Assembly (NCBI GenBank): GCA_963550135.1
Contig: CAUVBP010000006.1
Coordinates: 1-59,758 of the forward strand
Origin: Saccharimonas sp963550135
Lineage (GTDB): Bacteria > Patescibacteriota > Saccharimonadia > Saccharimonadales > Saccharimonadaceae
DNA: 59,758 nucleotides
Direction of reading: 5' to 3'
Below the pieces are notes generated by a model. The model had not been told where the DNA came from. It ran no database searches and saw nothing but the letters and a program-made list of their open reading frames with translations. Below are positions 1-8,232 of this stretch, one piece after another (the stretch's first letter is position 1; every line of letters begins with the position of its first letter). The translations under genes and the position numbers were made by a program.

Positions 1-10
1 GTCGATGCAT

Positions 11-934
11 TTAGAGCTCCAATTCTGCTAATTTATCTTTAACTTCGTCAAGCGCCTTGCTACCGAAACCTTTAAGTTCGCGCAAGTCTTGCTCGTTGAG
101 CGTGACTAAATCGTGAACGGTGCGAATTTCGTTATTGATCAAGGCGTTAGCGGTACGAGCGCTCAGACCTAAGTCTTCGATTGAGGCGTTCAAGCCGTCA
201 TTATCGTCCTCGACCTCTGTACCAAGTGCTGGCGCAGATTCGACAGTAGTACTGCCAGCCAGAGCCGTATACTGGTTGACGAGGATAGCGGCAGCTTCTT
301 CGAAAGCTTCGCGCGGTGTCAGGCTACCGTCGGTTTCGATGGTCATCTCGAGCTTATCGAGGTTAGTCTCTTGACCGATACGAGTCGGGTCGACCTTGAA
401 GCGAACACGGGTAACTGGGCTAAACATAGCATCAATTGCAATCATGTCGCTATGCAAGCGTTTTTCGCTAGATTCTTCGATAGGCTGGTAACCGCGACCT
501 GATTCAACTACCAAATCGATGATAACTGTCTTGTTTGGGTCGTCAACGTGGCAAATCACGTGGTCAGGATTCATCACCTCGACATCAGCACTAGTTGCGA
601 TATCGCCGGCAGTAATGACGTCGGCGCCAGCTTTCTCGAGGCGCAGCTCGACTGGCTCATCGGTGGCAATACGGAAGTTGACGCCTTTAAGATTCAAAGT
701 GATATCGACGACATCCTCTTGAATACCAGGAACAGTTGTGAATTCGTGCGTGGCACCTTCGATTCGGAAAGCGACAATCGCGCCGCCGCGGATGCTGGAG
801 AGCAATACGCGGCGCAGGCTGTTGCCGAGCGTGTTGCCGTAATTAAAGTGCAGCGGCTCAATAACAAACGTACTTGAGTTCTCGCTGTTATCGATAATCT
901 TGGCGAGCGCTGGGTTGTGAATAACTTTAGACAT
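11..934 (-). CDS. rpoA: DNA-directed RNA polymerase subunit alpha
   Basis: Alpha subunit of RNA polymerase (307 aa); it dimerises to nucleate core assembly, and its C-terminal domain contacts UP elements and activators. The N-terminal domain covers roughly residues 1-230 and the helix-hairpin-helix CTD begins near residue 251 (IEDLGLSARTAN), with Arg260 at the position of the DNA-contacting Arg265 of E. coli. I chose the ATG at 934 (MSKVIHNP) because GGGAGGAAAG lies just upstream; the in-frame extension to 976 would overlap rpsD. It is the last gene seen of the alpha operon (rpsM-rpsK-rpsD-rpoA); rplQ would be expected beyond the window edge. Confidence 0.97.
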   Translation of the reverse strand: MSKVIHNPALAKIIDNSENSSTFVIEPLHFNYGNTLGNSLRRVLLSSIRGGAIVAFRIEGATHEFTTVPGIQEDVVDITLNLKGVNFRIATDEPVELRLEKAGADVITAGDIATSADVEVMNPDHVICHVDDPNKTVIIDLVVESGRGYQPIEESSEKRLHSDMIAIDAMFSPVTRVRFKVDPTRIGQETNLDKLEMTIETDGSLTPREAFEEAAAILVNQYTALAGSTTVESAPALGTEVEDDNDGLNASIEDLGLSARTANALINNEIRTVHDLVTLNEQDLRELKGFGSKALDEVKDKLAELEL

Positions 935-953
935 TTTAATCTTTCCTCCCTTT

Positions 954-1571
954 TTAACGTGAGTAGTACTCAACAATTAGCTGCTCGTTGATGCCCGCTT
1001 CGGCCTCTTCGCGCTTTGGTTCACTAGTAATTTCGATCTTTAGCTTTTTGATATCTCCCTTTAGCCAGCTAAGTGGCGCCTGAGTGGTATTGCTAAAGAT
1101 ATCGTTGATCGCTGTAAAGTAGCCAGATTTGGTACTCTTCGGGCGAACAGTAATTACGTCGCCGGCCTTGACGCGAATCGACGGAATGTCGACGCGGCGG
1201 CCATTGAGCTCGAAATGCCCGTGGCTAACCAGCTGGCGAGCCTGGCGGCGGCTAGTAGCAAAACCAGCGCGGTAAACGACGTTGTCGAGGCGCAACTCTA
1301 GGAAGCGCAGCAAATTTTCGCCGCTAAGACCTGGTTTGCGAGTCGCTTCGTTCATCAGCTTAGCAAATTGCTTTTCCAGCAGGCCATACATACGCCGGAC
1401 TTTCTGTTTTTCGCGCAGCTGCTGAGAGTACATACTCTGCTTGCCTTGGCGGCCATGAGCGTGCTCGCCCGGGATGCCGCTTTTGCGCGCGAGGATTTTG
1501 TGCGCTTTAGGATGCAGCGCAACCCCTTCGCGGCGGCTCTGTTTGACGATTGGGCTAGTGTCTCGTGCCAT
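954..1571 (-). CDS. rpsD: 30S ribosomal protein uS4
   Basis: Primary 16S rRNA-binding protein that nucleates assembly of the 30S body (205 aa, normal length). The N-terminus (MARDTSPIVKQSRREG) has no cysteines, so this is the zinc-free form. The central S4 RNA-binding domain is recognisable at LELRLDNVVYRAGFATS and VSHGHFELNGRRV. It starts one base inside the rpsK stop, indicating translational coupling. In many bacteria S4 represses this operon; no leader structure for that is evident here. Confidence 0.97.
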   Translation of the reverse strand: MARDTSPIVKQSRREGVALHPKAHKILARKSGIPGEHAHGRQGKQSMYSQQLREKQKVRRMYGLLEKQFAKLMNEATRKPGLSGENLLRFLELRLDNVVYRAGFATSRRQARQLVSHGHFELNGRRVDIPSIRVKAGDVITVRPKSTKSGYFTAINDIFSNTTQAPLSWLKGDIKKLKIEITSEPKREEAEAGINEQLIVEYYSR

Positions 1572-1957
1572 TACGCTCTCCTTGCCTTTCGCGGACGAAC
1601 ACCGCCGTGCGGTACGCCCGTTACGTCCTTAATACTGTTAATCGAAATGTCAAAGCTGCTTATGGCGCGGATTGCCGCGTCGCGGCCTAGGCCGACGCCT
1701 TTGACAAAGACGTCAACTGTGCGCAAACCGTAGGTCGATTTAGCAGCTTCGGCGGCCTTTTCAGCAGCAATTTGCGCGGCATAGGCGGTGCCTTTTTTGC
1801 TGCCGCGGAAACCGCAAGCGCCAGCGCTGGCGGCGGTCAACGCATTGCCTTTGCTGTCAGCAAAGGTGATAATCGTGTTATTAAATGTCGCTTGGACATG
1901 CAGCTGACCAGTCGGGACTGATCGGCGCTGCTTCTTTTTTGATTTAGCTTCTGCCAT
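1571..1957 (-). CDS. rpsK: 30S ribosomal protein uS11
   Basis: Platform protein of the 30S subunit contacting the mRNA exit region (128 aa). The conserved core is present (HVQATFNNTIITFAD, GFRGSKKGTAYAAQ, VTGVPHGGVRPRKAR). It begins MAEAK, an N-terminal peptide shared with several other ribosomal proteins here, preceded by AAGGAAGGACTTTAAATA. It sits 19 nt downstream of rpsM and overlaps rpsD by one base. Confidence 0.97.
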   Translation of the reverse strand: MAEAKSKKKQRRSVPTGQLHVQATFNNTIITFADSKGNALTAASAGACGFRGSKKGTAYAAQIAAEKAAEAAKSTYGLRTVDVFVKGVGLGRDAAIRAISSFDISINSIKDVTGVPHGGVRPRKARRA

Positions 1958-1976
1958 TATTTAAAGTCCTTCCTTA

Positions 1977-2363
1977 TCAAGTCTTGCTTGCTGCTTTTGG
2001 CTGCGTGCCGCCGACGGCGATTGCTTTGCCTTTGCGGGTTCGCGCATTGGTGCGAGTCCGCTGGCCGCGTGTCGGCAAACCGTTTTTGTGCCTTAGGCCG
2101 CGGTAAGAACCGATGTCCTTTAAGCGTTTGATATTGTTGGTCACCAGGCGCTGCAGATCGCCCTCGGTGACATAATCTTTGTCGATAATGTCGCGAAGCT
2201 TCTGCTCTTCAGCCTCGGTGAGATCTTTCACCCGAGTGGTCGGCTTGATTTTAGCCGCCGCAAGGATGTCTCGAGAGTACTTCGGCCCAATACCATAGAT
2301 ATAGGTAAGGGCGATTTGTACCTGCTTGTCACTTGGGATAACTACCCCAGCAATTCGAGCCAT
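1977..2363 (-). CDS. rpsM: 30S ribosomal protein uS13
   Basis: Head protein of the 30S subunit that contacts the P-site tRNA and forms intersubunit bridges (128 aa). The helix-two-turns-helix core (LTYIYGIGPKYSRDIL) and the basic tail motif (SYRGLRHKNGLPTRGQRTRTNART) are intact. The start is two bases past the rpmJ stop, so rpmJ-rpsM are likely coupled. The order rpmJ-rpsM-rpsK-rpsD-rpoA is the canonical alpha operon. Confidence 0.97.
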   Translation of the reverse strand: MARIAGVVIPSDKQVQIALTYIYGIGPKYSRDILAAAKIKPTTRVKDLTEAEEQKLRDIIDKDYVTEGDLQRLVTNNIKRLKDIGSYRGLRHKNGLPTRGQRTRTNARTRKGKAIAVGGTQPKAASKT

Positions 2364-2365
2364 GC

Positions 2366-2482
2366 TTAACCCTGCCTTTGCTTGTGCTTAGGGTTTTTCT
2401 TGTTGATAACGTAGAGACGGCCTCTGCGGCGAACAAACTGATCCCCCGGACCCCTCTTCTTGACACTCGGTTTAACTTTCAT
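2366..2482 (-). CDS. rpmJ: 50S ribosomal protein bL36, cysteine-free
   Basis: Very small 50S protein (38 aa, family-typical). It reads MKVKPSVKKR, then GPGDQFVRRRGRLYVINKKN, then PKHKQRQG. Ends and length match bL36, but none of the usual Cys-Cys-Cys-His zinc ligands remain (Gly, Asp and Asn stand in for the cysteines), so this is the C-minus paralogue type. It lies between infA and rpsM as in the standard alpha operon. A short AACAGG/CCTGT hairpin precedes it; no strong SD is visible. Confidence 0.93.
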   Translation of the reverse strand: MKVKPSVKKRGPGDQFVRRRGRLYVINKKNPKHKQRQG

Positions 2483-2555
2483 GAGCGTACAACTTTCTAC
2501 AGGAAAAACCTGTTTTTAATGAGAGATGCTTGATATCAGGAGCAACTCTGCGTTA

Positions 2556-2780
2556 TTAATCGCGTGCGCGGAAGACGATTCTACCCTTCGTGAGATCGTA
2601 AGGGCTCAACTCGACTTCTACGTTATCGCCTGGGACCAAGCGGATGTAGTGCTTGCGCATCTTGCCGCTGATATAAGCGATAATTGTTAGGCTGTTCTCT
2701 AGTTCGACAACAAATTGAGTATTAGGCAGTGCTTCCACTACCTTGCCGCGCAGTTTGATGACTTCCTTTTGACTCGCCAT
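2556..2780 (-). CDS. infA: Translation initiation factor IF-1
   Basis: S1/OB-fold factor that blocks the A site of the 30S subunit during initiation (74 aa). The true start is MASQKEVIKLRG at 2780; the longer in-frame ORF runs through the promoter and is not bacterial IF-1-like upstream. The core matches the family (VVEALPNTQFVVELEN, IAYISGKMRKHYIRLVPGD, RIVFRARD). A strong promoter lies 17 nt upstream and no SD is visible, so the leader is about ten nt at most. The usual adk and map genes between secY and infA are absent. Confidence 0.95.
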   Translation of the reverse strand: MASQKEVIKLRGKVVEALPNTQFVVELENSLTIIAYISGKMRKHYIRLVPGDNVEVELSPYDLTKGRIVFRARD

Positions 2781-2796
2781 AGATATACAGCTAACC

Positions 2797-2825
2797 ATTA
2801 TAGCGGATTTTACATCATTTGTAAA
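2797..2825 (-). promoter_or_regulatory. Promoter of infA-rpmJ-rpsM operon
   Basis: Minus strand: TTTACA at 2825-2820, 17 bp spacer, TATAAT at 2802-2797. The expected start of transcription is about 9 nt before the infA ATG. Confidence 0.8.
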
Positions 2826-2871
2826 TGCATTTTGGCGATTTTGTAAAATATAATTAAGAGGTGGTGGCCCA

Positions 2872-2905
2872 GTCCCGACCGGGATATAGTTCAACCGATC
2901 GGGAC
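2872..2905. repeat. Imperfect inverted repeat between secY and infA
   Basis: gtcccgaccg at 2872-2881 pairs with cgatcgggac at 2896-2905 (9 of 10, the remaining pair G-T). It lies between the secY terminator and the infA promoter. There is no T-tract on either side, so terminator function is doubtful; it may be an operator or an RNA structure. Confidence 0.4.
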
Positions 2906-2911
2906 CGGGGC

Positions 2912-2947
2912 TTTAAAATCCTCTCTATTTTCAGGAAAGAGAGGATT
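2912..2947 (-). terminator. Terminator after secY
   Basis: Stem AATCCTCTC (2947-2939) and GAGAGGATT (2925-2917) with a 13-nt loop, followed on the minus strand by TTTAAAG. Placed 48 bp after the secY stop. Confidence 0.65.
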
Positions 2948-2994
2948 ATACAGATATATTATGATGCAGGTATCTTCAAAATGCAAATTGCAGA

Positions 2995-4473
2995 TTATGC
3001 TGCTCGGCGCAGGCGCAGGAGTTTGCGCCGATTTTTCTTTGTTTGGCTGCCGTCGTCGAGGTCGTCAATACTGAAGTCGTCGTAGGTCACCATCAGAGCG
3101 CGCGAATTGATTTGCCGCAGCGTCTCGAGGCCGACAGTCACTACAATCAGTAGTCCGGTACCGCCAATCGACAAGTTCGAAACGTTAAGTCCGAGCTGCG
3201 CAAAGATATAGTCAATGGCGAACGGCATGATAGCAATAATGCCAAGAGCGATTGAGCCAAACAAAATCAAGCGGTTAACGGTGCGCCTTAAATACTCTTC
3301 GGTTTGTGCGCCTGGCCGAATGCCGGCGATGAAGCCGCCTTGCTTTTGCAGATTTTCGGAAATTTCGTTAGAGTTAAAGACGATACCTGTGTAGAAATAA
3401 GTGAAGGCGATAACCAGCACGAAGTACAAAATTGGATAAATCGCTACCGTCCAGTCGCCGTTGCTGAAGCTAGCCGCCGTTGGCGTTTGGAACCACTTGA
3501 TTAGGTTGTTGGCGATAGTGTGGTTGGCGCCAGGCATAGCGCGCATAACTTGGCCGACAAATGCTGGCAAGCTGAGGAAAGCCACCGCGAAAATCACTGG
3601 AATAACACCAGCAGCGATCAGCTTAATTGGCAAAATGCTTTTGACGCCGCCGTAGCTAGTGTTGCCAGCGACTCGCTTAGCGTAATTGATGGTAATGACT
3701 CGCTGCGCTTCGTTGATCTTGACCAAGAAGTATAACAATACCAAACCGACCGTACCGAGAATTAGCAGCAGCCAGAACGTTGTTGGATCGACTGGTACAT
3801 CAAACCAGCCAAAGATGCTGAGTTTGCCCTTGGTGGTGCTTAATAGCGAGTTAATTAGCGTACCAAAAGTATTTGGCAGCTGGCTAACAATACCAGCGAA
3901 GATGATAAGCGAAATGCCATTGCCGATTCCCTGTTCGGTGATCAGCTCGCCGATCCACATCAGCAGGATTGAGCCGGCAGTCATAGCGGTTACCGAAATT
4001 GCCCACTGCCAAATCGAGGTGCCAGTGGTGCCGGTTGACGAATTCGCCAGGACGGATTGCTGCAGGATGTAAACAAAAGCGATAGATTGAACGATAGCTA
4101 GCGGCACAGTAACGACGCGTGTCCACTGGTTGATCTTGCGGCGGCCTGATTCGCCGTCATTGTGCAGCTCTTCTAGCTTCGGGATTGCTTTGGTGAGTAG
4201 CTGCGTGATGATACTGGCAGTGATAAATGGACTCATGCCGACCAGAACAATACTAATCTGGCTGAGCGCGCCGCCGCTCATGAGATTAAGGAATCCGCCA
4301 AAGTCGCTGCTGCCAATAACGCTTTGGATGACGGTGCGCAGCTCGGTTGGATTAGCCAGCGGCACCGGTACGTGCGCCATGAAGCGAAACGCTACAATTA
4401 GCCCGAAGACGATTAGCAAGCGCTTTTGCATATCTTTATTTTTCAGTGAGCGGAAAATTATTCTCCAATTCAT
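2995..4473 (-). CDS. secY: Preprotein translocase subunit SecY
   Basis: Channel-forming subunit of the Sec translocon in the inner membrane (492 aa, slightly long). Ten hydrophobic segments can be followed, starting at RLLIVFGLIVAFRFMAHVPV. Conserved signatures include GGFLNLMSGGALSQ (plug region), GIGNGISLIIFAGI (TM5) and QGGFIAGIRPG before TM9. The C-terminus ends in a basic stretch (KKNRRKLLRLRRAA). Unlike in many genomes it has its own promoter and is separated from rplO by a terminator-like hairpin, so it need not be co-expressed with the ribosomal genes. Confidence 0.97.
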   Translation of the reverse strand: MNWRIIFRSLKNKDMQKRLLIVFGLIVAFRFMAHVPVPLANPTELRTVIQSVIGSSDFGGFLNLMSGGALSQISIVLVGMSPFITASIITQLLTKAIPKLEELHNDGESGRRKINQWTRVVTVPLAIVQSIAFVYILQQSVLANSSTGTTGTSIWQWAISVTAMTAGSILLMWIGELITEQGIGNGISLIIFAGIVSQLPNTFGTLINSLLSTTKGKLSIFGWFDVPVDPTTFWLLLILGTVGLVLLYFLVKINEAQRVITINYAKRVAGNTSYGGVKSILPIKLIAAGVIPVIFAVAFLSLPAFVGQVMRAMPGANHTIANNLIKWFQTPTAASFSNGDWTVAIYPILYFVLVIAFTYFYTGIVFNSNEISENLQKQGGFIAGIRPGAQTEEYLRRTVNRLILFGSIALGIIAIMPFAIDYIFAQLGLNVSNLSIGGTGLLIVVTVGLETLRQINSRALMVTYDDFSIDDLDDGSQTKKNRRKLLRLRRAA

Positions 4474-4515
4474 TATCTAGCCCCTCTAGCTACTAACAAT
4501 TCATTAACTTATCAC

Positions 4516-4544
4516 AGTATACAGTATTGAGCTAATAATAGCAA
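4516..4544 (-). promoter_or_regulatory. secY promoter
   Basis: Minus strand TTGCTA (4544-4539), 17 bp spacer, TATACT (4521-4516). It gives a leader of about 35 nt containing AGAGGGGC before the secY ATG. Confidence 0.75.
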
Positions 4545-4567
4545 AACGCCCTCCAGAGAGAGCGTTT
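4540..4567 (-). terminator. Terminator after rplO
   Basis: AAACGC/GCGTTT stem with an inner CTC/GAG helix, followed by TTTTGC on the minus strand. It abuts the secY -35 box. Confidence 0.6.
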
Positions 4568-4594
4568 CGTTGTGAGATTGCGAACCGTTATGAA

Positions 4595-5101
4595 CTATTC
4601 TTGTTCTTGCTCGGCAGACTGAGTAGCTTTGTCGTCTGCTTCGGCTTGCTTGGCAGATTTTGGCCATGGTGTAGCGGTTTTCTCGAACTTGCCGCCTGAT
4701 TTTTCTAGCATAGCGACCACGCTTTGCGATGCGCCCTGCGTTTGCAGAGTAATCTTAGCGGTCAAGTCGCCGCGGGCAATCACCTTGACGTTGTGAAACG
4801 GCGTAGTTATTAGGCCGGCTTCGTATAGCGTAAAGTTGTCGACGTTGCCTTTCAAATCATTCAAGCGGTCGCTATACACCACCTGAGCTGGTATGCGCAA
4901 GCTTTTGAAGCCGCGCGCCTTTGGAATAGCGGTAACAATACCGTTCTGGCCGCCCTGGAATGTGCTGCGAAGCTTTTTACCAGTGCGAGCATTTTGACCT
5001 TTGGTACCACGGCCAGCGGTCTTGCCGCCGCCAGCAGCGATACCGCGGCCAACACGCTTGCGGTCTTTGTTAGCCGAAACTTGGAGCTGATTGTACTTCA
5101 T
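4595..5101 (-). CDS. rplO: 50S ribosomal protein uL15
   Basis: Late-assembly 50S protein (168 aa). The glycine-rich basic N-terminus (GRGIAAGGGKTAGRGTKGQN) is diagnostic. A C-terminal extension of about 20 residues rich in Glu, Gln and Lys (ADDKATQSAEQEQE) goes beyond the usual 145-150 aa. It follows rpsE directly (one-base gap), with no rpmD (uL30) between them, consistent with the CPR-wide absence of uL30. Confidence 0.96.
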   Translation of the reverse strand: MKYNQLQVSANKDRKRVGRGIAAGGGKTAGRGTKGQNARTGKKLRSTFQGGQNGIVTAIPKARGFKSLRIPAQVVYSDRLNDLKGNVDNFTLYEAGLITTPFHNVKVIARGDLTAKITLQTQGASQSVVAMLEKSGGKFEKTATPWPKSAKQAEADDKATQSAEQEQE

Positions 5102-5102
5102 A

Positions 5103-5711
5103 TTAATTCTCCTCCTTGGCGGCTACCTTTGCTTTTTCGGCTTTTTTCTCAGCGCCAACCCACTTTTCGCGCGGAACTAAGCTAGCCAGCGCTTCGACAG
5201 TTGCGTAAGCAATATTGACTTTGTTGGTACTACCTAGGCTCTTAGACAGCAGGTTGCGGATGCCAGTCACGCCTATAACTGCACGTACCACGCCGCCAGC
5301 AATAATACCGGTACCAGGTGCTGCTGGCTTGATGAGGACGCGAGCGCCGCTAAGCTTGACCTCCATATCGTGCGGAATGGTTTCGTTGACTACCGGGATA
5401 GTAACCAGGTGTTTCTTGGCGATAGCGGTAGCTTTGGCGATGGCTGCCTGGACATCAGCTCCTTTGGCTACGCCGACGCCGACCTTGTTCTTGCGATTAC
5501 CGACGACGACTAGCGCTTTGAAACGGAAGCGGCGGCCGCCCTTGACGACACGCGCCACGCGGTCGATATTGATTACTACTTCTTCGAATTCTTTAGGCGC
5601 GTCATCGCGCTGGTTGCGCCGGTCATCGCGGCGACCGCCTCGACCTTGACGGCGGCTGCGCGGGGCGCGTTTGTCGTCTCGGGGCGTGGTTTGTTCTTTG
5701 GCTTCGGCCAT
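5103..5711 (-). CDS. rpsE: 30S ribosomal protein uS5
   Basis: 30S protein involved in decoding accuracy and mRNA helicase activity at the entry channel (202 aa). A low-complexity Arg/Asp-rich N-terminal tail of about 40 residues (RRQGRGGRRDDRRNQRDD) precedes the S5 double-stranded-RNA-binding fold (VARVVKGGRRFRFKALVVVG) and the C-terminal domain (GVTGIRNLLSKSLGSTN). It starts with MAEAK. One-base gaps to rplR and rplO imply coupling. Confidence 0.97.
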   Translation of the reverse strand: MAEAKEQTTPRDDKRAPRSRRQGRGGRRDDRRNQRDDAPKEFEEVVINIDRVARVVKGGRRFRFKALVVVGNRKNKVGVGVAKGADVQAAIAKATAIAKKHLVTIPVVNETIPHDMEVKLSGARVLIKPAAPGTGIIAGGVVRAVIGVTGIRNLLSKSLGSTNKVNIAYATVEALASLVPREKWVGAEKKAEKAKVAAKEEN

Positions 5712-5712
5712 T

Positions 5713-6069
5713 TTAGAACTCCAATCCTTCCTTGCGAGCTGCGTCGGCCAGAGCTTTTAGGCGGCCAGCATACTGGCGGCCGTTGCGGTCGAATACAACT
5801 GCGTTAATCTTTGCTTTCTTGGCTTTTTTGGCTATTTCAGTACCGATTAAGGCGCACTTTTCGGTCATCGTTCCCTTAGCTTTGCTGCCGACAGTGGTAG
5901 CCGCTGCTAGGGTGTTGCCAGCGGTATCGTCGATTAGCTGAGCGCTAACGTGCATATTGCTAATAACGACACTGAGGCGCGGGCGCTCTGGCGTACCGTT
6001 AACTTTGGCGCGAACGCGATTCTTGCGCAAGTTGCGGTTCAATAGTTTGTGCGAAAGTGAATTAGACAT
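5713..6069 (-). CDS. rplR: 50S ribosomal protein uL18
   Basis: 5S rRNA-binding protein of the central protuberance (118 aa, typical). Family features: RVRAKVNGTPERPRLSVV near the N-terminus, then VSAQLIDDTAG and a C-terminal YAGRLKALADAARKEGLEF. It overlaps the rplF stop by one base and ends one base before rpsE. Confidence 0.96.
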   Translation of the reverse strand: MSNSLSHKLLNRNLRKNRVRAKVNGTPERPRLSVVISNMHVSAQLIDDTAGNTLAAATTVGSKAKGTMTEKCALIGTEIAKKAKKAKINAVVFDRNGRQYAGRLKALADAARKEGLEF

Positions 6070-6611
6070 TATTTCTTACCTGCCTTTCCTGCTTTACGCA
6101 AAATTTGTTCATCGACGTAAGCGATACCCTTGCCCTTGTATGGCTCCGGCTTCTTGAGCGCGCGGATTTCGGCGGCTGCTTGGCCGACTTTTTGCTTGTC
6201 TATACCAGAGACGACGATAATCATCTTCTCGTTGCTCACGTTGACGCCTTCGGGTGCTTTGTATTTGACTTCATGGCTGAAACCTAAGCTCATCGTCAGC
6301 TCGTTGTTGCTCGACGATACGCGAAAGCCGACGCCCTTGACCTCAAGGCGCTTCTCGTAGCCTTTGGTCACGCCGATTACCATGTTGTTGATCAGCGCGC
6401 GCATCAGACCGTGCTGGGCGCGAGCAGTTTTGGACTCATCCTTCGGATGAACCGTGACTTGTCCGTCTTCGACTTTCACCTCAACTGCTGGCGTGATGAA
6501 TTGTGTCAATTCACCTTTCGGGCCTTTTACGACCACATCGCCAGAGTCAACCGTGATTGTCACACCGGCCGGAATAACCACCGGCAGTTTTCCGATTCGA
6601 CTCAGACTCAT
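6069..6611 (-). CDS. rplF: 50S ribosomal protein uL6
   Basis: 50S protein near the factor-binding centre (180 aa). Two tandem L6 folds are visible, with the N-terminal SRIGKLPVVIPAGV and the C-terminal signature near residues 155-165 (PEPYKGKGIAYVDE). It is the first gene of a separate transcription unit rplF-rplR-rpsE-rplO with its own promoter. Normally it directly follows rpsH, which here lies almost 19 kb away at 25467. Confidence 0.97.
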   Translation of the reverse strand: MSLSRIGKLPVVIPAGVTITVDSGDVVVKGPKGELTQFITPAVEVKVEDGQVTVHPKDESKTARAQHGLMRALINNMVIGVTKGYEKRLEVKGVGFRVSSSNNELTMSLGFSHEVKYKAPEGVNVSNEKMIIVVSGIDKQKVGQAAAEIRALKKPEPYKGKGIAYVDEQILRKAGKAGKK

Positions 6612-6647
6612 TACTCACCTTTCGTGTGATTTGATATTAACCCTGGT

Positions 6648-6677
6648 ATTTTAGCATAGACTAGGGGTGAAATGCAA
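6648..6677 (-). promoter_or_regulatory. Promoter of rplF operon
   Basis: Minus strand extended -10 TGC-TAAAAT (6653-6648) with a weak -35 TTGCAT (6677-6672, 18 bp spacer). An SD-like AAAGGTGAG precedes the rplF ATG. It overlaps back-to-back with the promoter of the divergent acyltransferase gene. Confidence 0.65.
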
Positions 6678-6685
6678 ATCTGTGA

Positions 6686-6691
6686 TATACT
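6686..6691 (+). promoter_or_regulatory. Extended -10 of acyltransferase-hydrolase unit
   Basis: TGA-TATACT on the plus strand, about 23 nt before the GTG at 6714; no clear -35. Confidence 0.5.
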
Positions 6692-6713
6692 AATTGACAG
6701 AGAAATAATAATC

Positions 6714-7572
6714 GTGAATAAACTTGATAAATATACAACCCCTCCACCCCCCATTTCCTATCCTGAGTCGTCTCGAATATATTCGTGGCTTGTCAAGAGA
6801 GTGCGACGCTTCATGTACGAGTATAGTATCTAAACTGTTTGAAGTAGCTAAAATAGCCATCACCGTTGACGACCAACTGGAGCAACTTGACGATAGCGAC
6901 TCTGGGACGCTCTTTGTAGGTGATCATAGACAAGGCATTGAATATCTGCCTTTACTCGCAAAGTTTGGTGATTCAGAAAAGAAAAATGTTCATTTTGTAG
7001 CAAAGCCTTTTTCTATGCAAGCGCGAATTATGGGTCATTTAGCAGCCACAGCATCCGATCTTACGTTGCCTGTAATTCCAAGAACCTTGTCAAGAGATAG
7101 AAAAAATATTTTTAATAGAGATTTATTCTGGTGTCTCACCAAAAGAAGCTTCTTGCCAAGCGAGTCGGAAATTAAAGAGATAAATGGTAGTACGTTAGAA
7201 AAAGCTTCTTGCTATATACAAGAAAAAGAAGCAGTGGTTATTTACCCTGCAGGCGGTGTCGTAGATGCCTGTAGTGCACGGTGGAAACGAGGCGTAGGTG
7301 AAATTATTAAGAAAGTTGACCCGTCTAACAGAGATAGTGTAAAAATAATTCCCTTTCGTTTCGATGATTTTTCGCGTTGGCGTCTCGCACAAGCACTAAT
7401 AAGAGCTTGTAATAATAGGCAGCATTCTGCCGGAATACAAGAAATAACGTTACGATTAGGTGAATGCGGCACAGTAGGTGATTTATTTCCTGACGTCGAT
7501 GAATTATCTTCTATGGAAATAACTTCTCGATTACACAATCAATTTATAGAAAAATTTGGAGAGACGTTTTGA
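6714..7572 (+). pseudogene. PlsC-like phospholipid acyltransferase, frameshifted near the 5' end
   Basis: Lysophospholipid acyltransferase-like protein, expected to transfer acyl chains at the membrane. The main frame carries a block I-like GDHRQGIEY (H-x4-E in place of H-x4-D) and a block III-like IYPAGGVVD followed by WKRGVGEI. The first 39 codons read best in another frame from GTG 6714 (VNKLDKYTTPPPPISYPESS, then RIYSWLVKRVRRFMYEYSI) and end at a TAA at 6831. A +1 shift there rejoins the main frame at SKLFEVAKIAI. The only start in the main frame is a TTG at 6724, which gives an implausible N-terminus. It could be a mutation, an assembly error or, less likely, frameshifting. It is coupled to the next gene. 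Confidence 0.6.
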
Positions 7573-8174
7573 ATGCTACACCTCACCTCATCCTCATCCC
7601 TGGCCTAGGCGATCGCAAATGGTTATACCAGCTGGCCTATCCTTTGTGGCGAGTGCGCGGGTTTCGCCCACATGTCTTCACGTTCGGCTGGGAGAGCGCA
7701 GCGAATGATTACTATAAAAAGCAAAAATGCTTGAATGACTATATCCGCAATCTGAATGGAGACATGTATCTTATCGGGGCAAGCGCGGGCGGCGCGGCTG
7801 CATTGAACGCCCTGGCAATGGATAGCAGCGACAGAATCAAAGCCGTCGCGACGATTGCGACGCCGTATGTATATCGGCAGCGCTTGAAAAACCAGACGCT
7901 TGCCCGGGCAATTGACGGATTAGCCAGCAACCTGCCTAACATGCAAGCAAAGTTCGCACGCATCACTTCCTTTTACGGTACACGCGACCAAGTTGTACCG
8001 CCAAACGACAGTCAACCCAATACCGCTCGATGCATAAAACAGCCAAACAATAGTAAACCCACAAACATTAACTATCAGCAATTGCCAACTTTCGGTCATG
8101 GACTAACGATTGCGGCGGGATTGACGGTGTTTGGCGAGCGGATAGCGGTTAGTCTGACTTCGATGGCTCAATAA
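7569..8174 (+). CDS. Alpha/beta hydrolase
   Basis: Small alpha/beta-fold hydrolase (201 aa). Visible: the strand-turn LILIPGLGDRKW, the nucleophile elbow GASAGG with Ser72, Asp140 in GTRDQVVP and His177 in TFGHG, giving a complete catalytic triad. No signal peptide. The TTG start overlaps the TGA stop of the acyltransferase (TTGA), so the two are coupled, suggesting a lipid-remodelling pair that acts on acyl esters. The substrate cannot be told from the sequence. Confidence 0.8.
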   Translation: MNATPHLILIPGLGDRKWLYQLAYPLWRVRGFRPHVFTFGWESAANDYYKKQKCLNDYIRNLNGDMYLIGASAGGAAALNALAMDSSDRIKAVATIATPYVYRQRLKNQTLARAIDGLASNLPNMQAKFARITSFYGTRDQVVPPNDSQPNTARCIKQPNNSKPTNINYQQLPTFGHGLTIAAGLTVFGERIAVSLTSMAQ

Positions 8175-8232
8175 TTCGCAAAGCTTTCCCGATATATCAC
8201 GTCCATATCCTTTTACATAACGGCGGAGACTT

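Noticed and set aside
120..374. Numerous ORFs antisense to rpoA, ribosomal, rpoBC and fusA genes
   Set aside because: They are mirror frames of conserved coding sequence with no promoter, SD or domain of their own.
2861..2950. tRNA-like gene between secY and infA (tagttcaacc and a nearby stem)
   Set aside because: No acceptor stem closure, no GGTTCRANTCC T arm; it resolves into one inverted repeat and a terminator.
6820..6840. Programmed +1 frameshift of RF2 type in the acyltransferase
   Set aside because: ATC-TAA-A is not a known shift site and there is no SD-like stimulator upstream; a simple indel is the more economical explanation.
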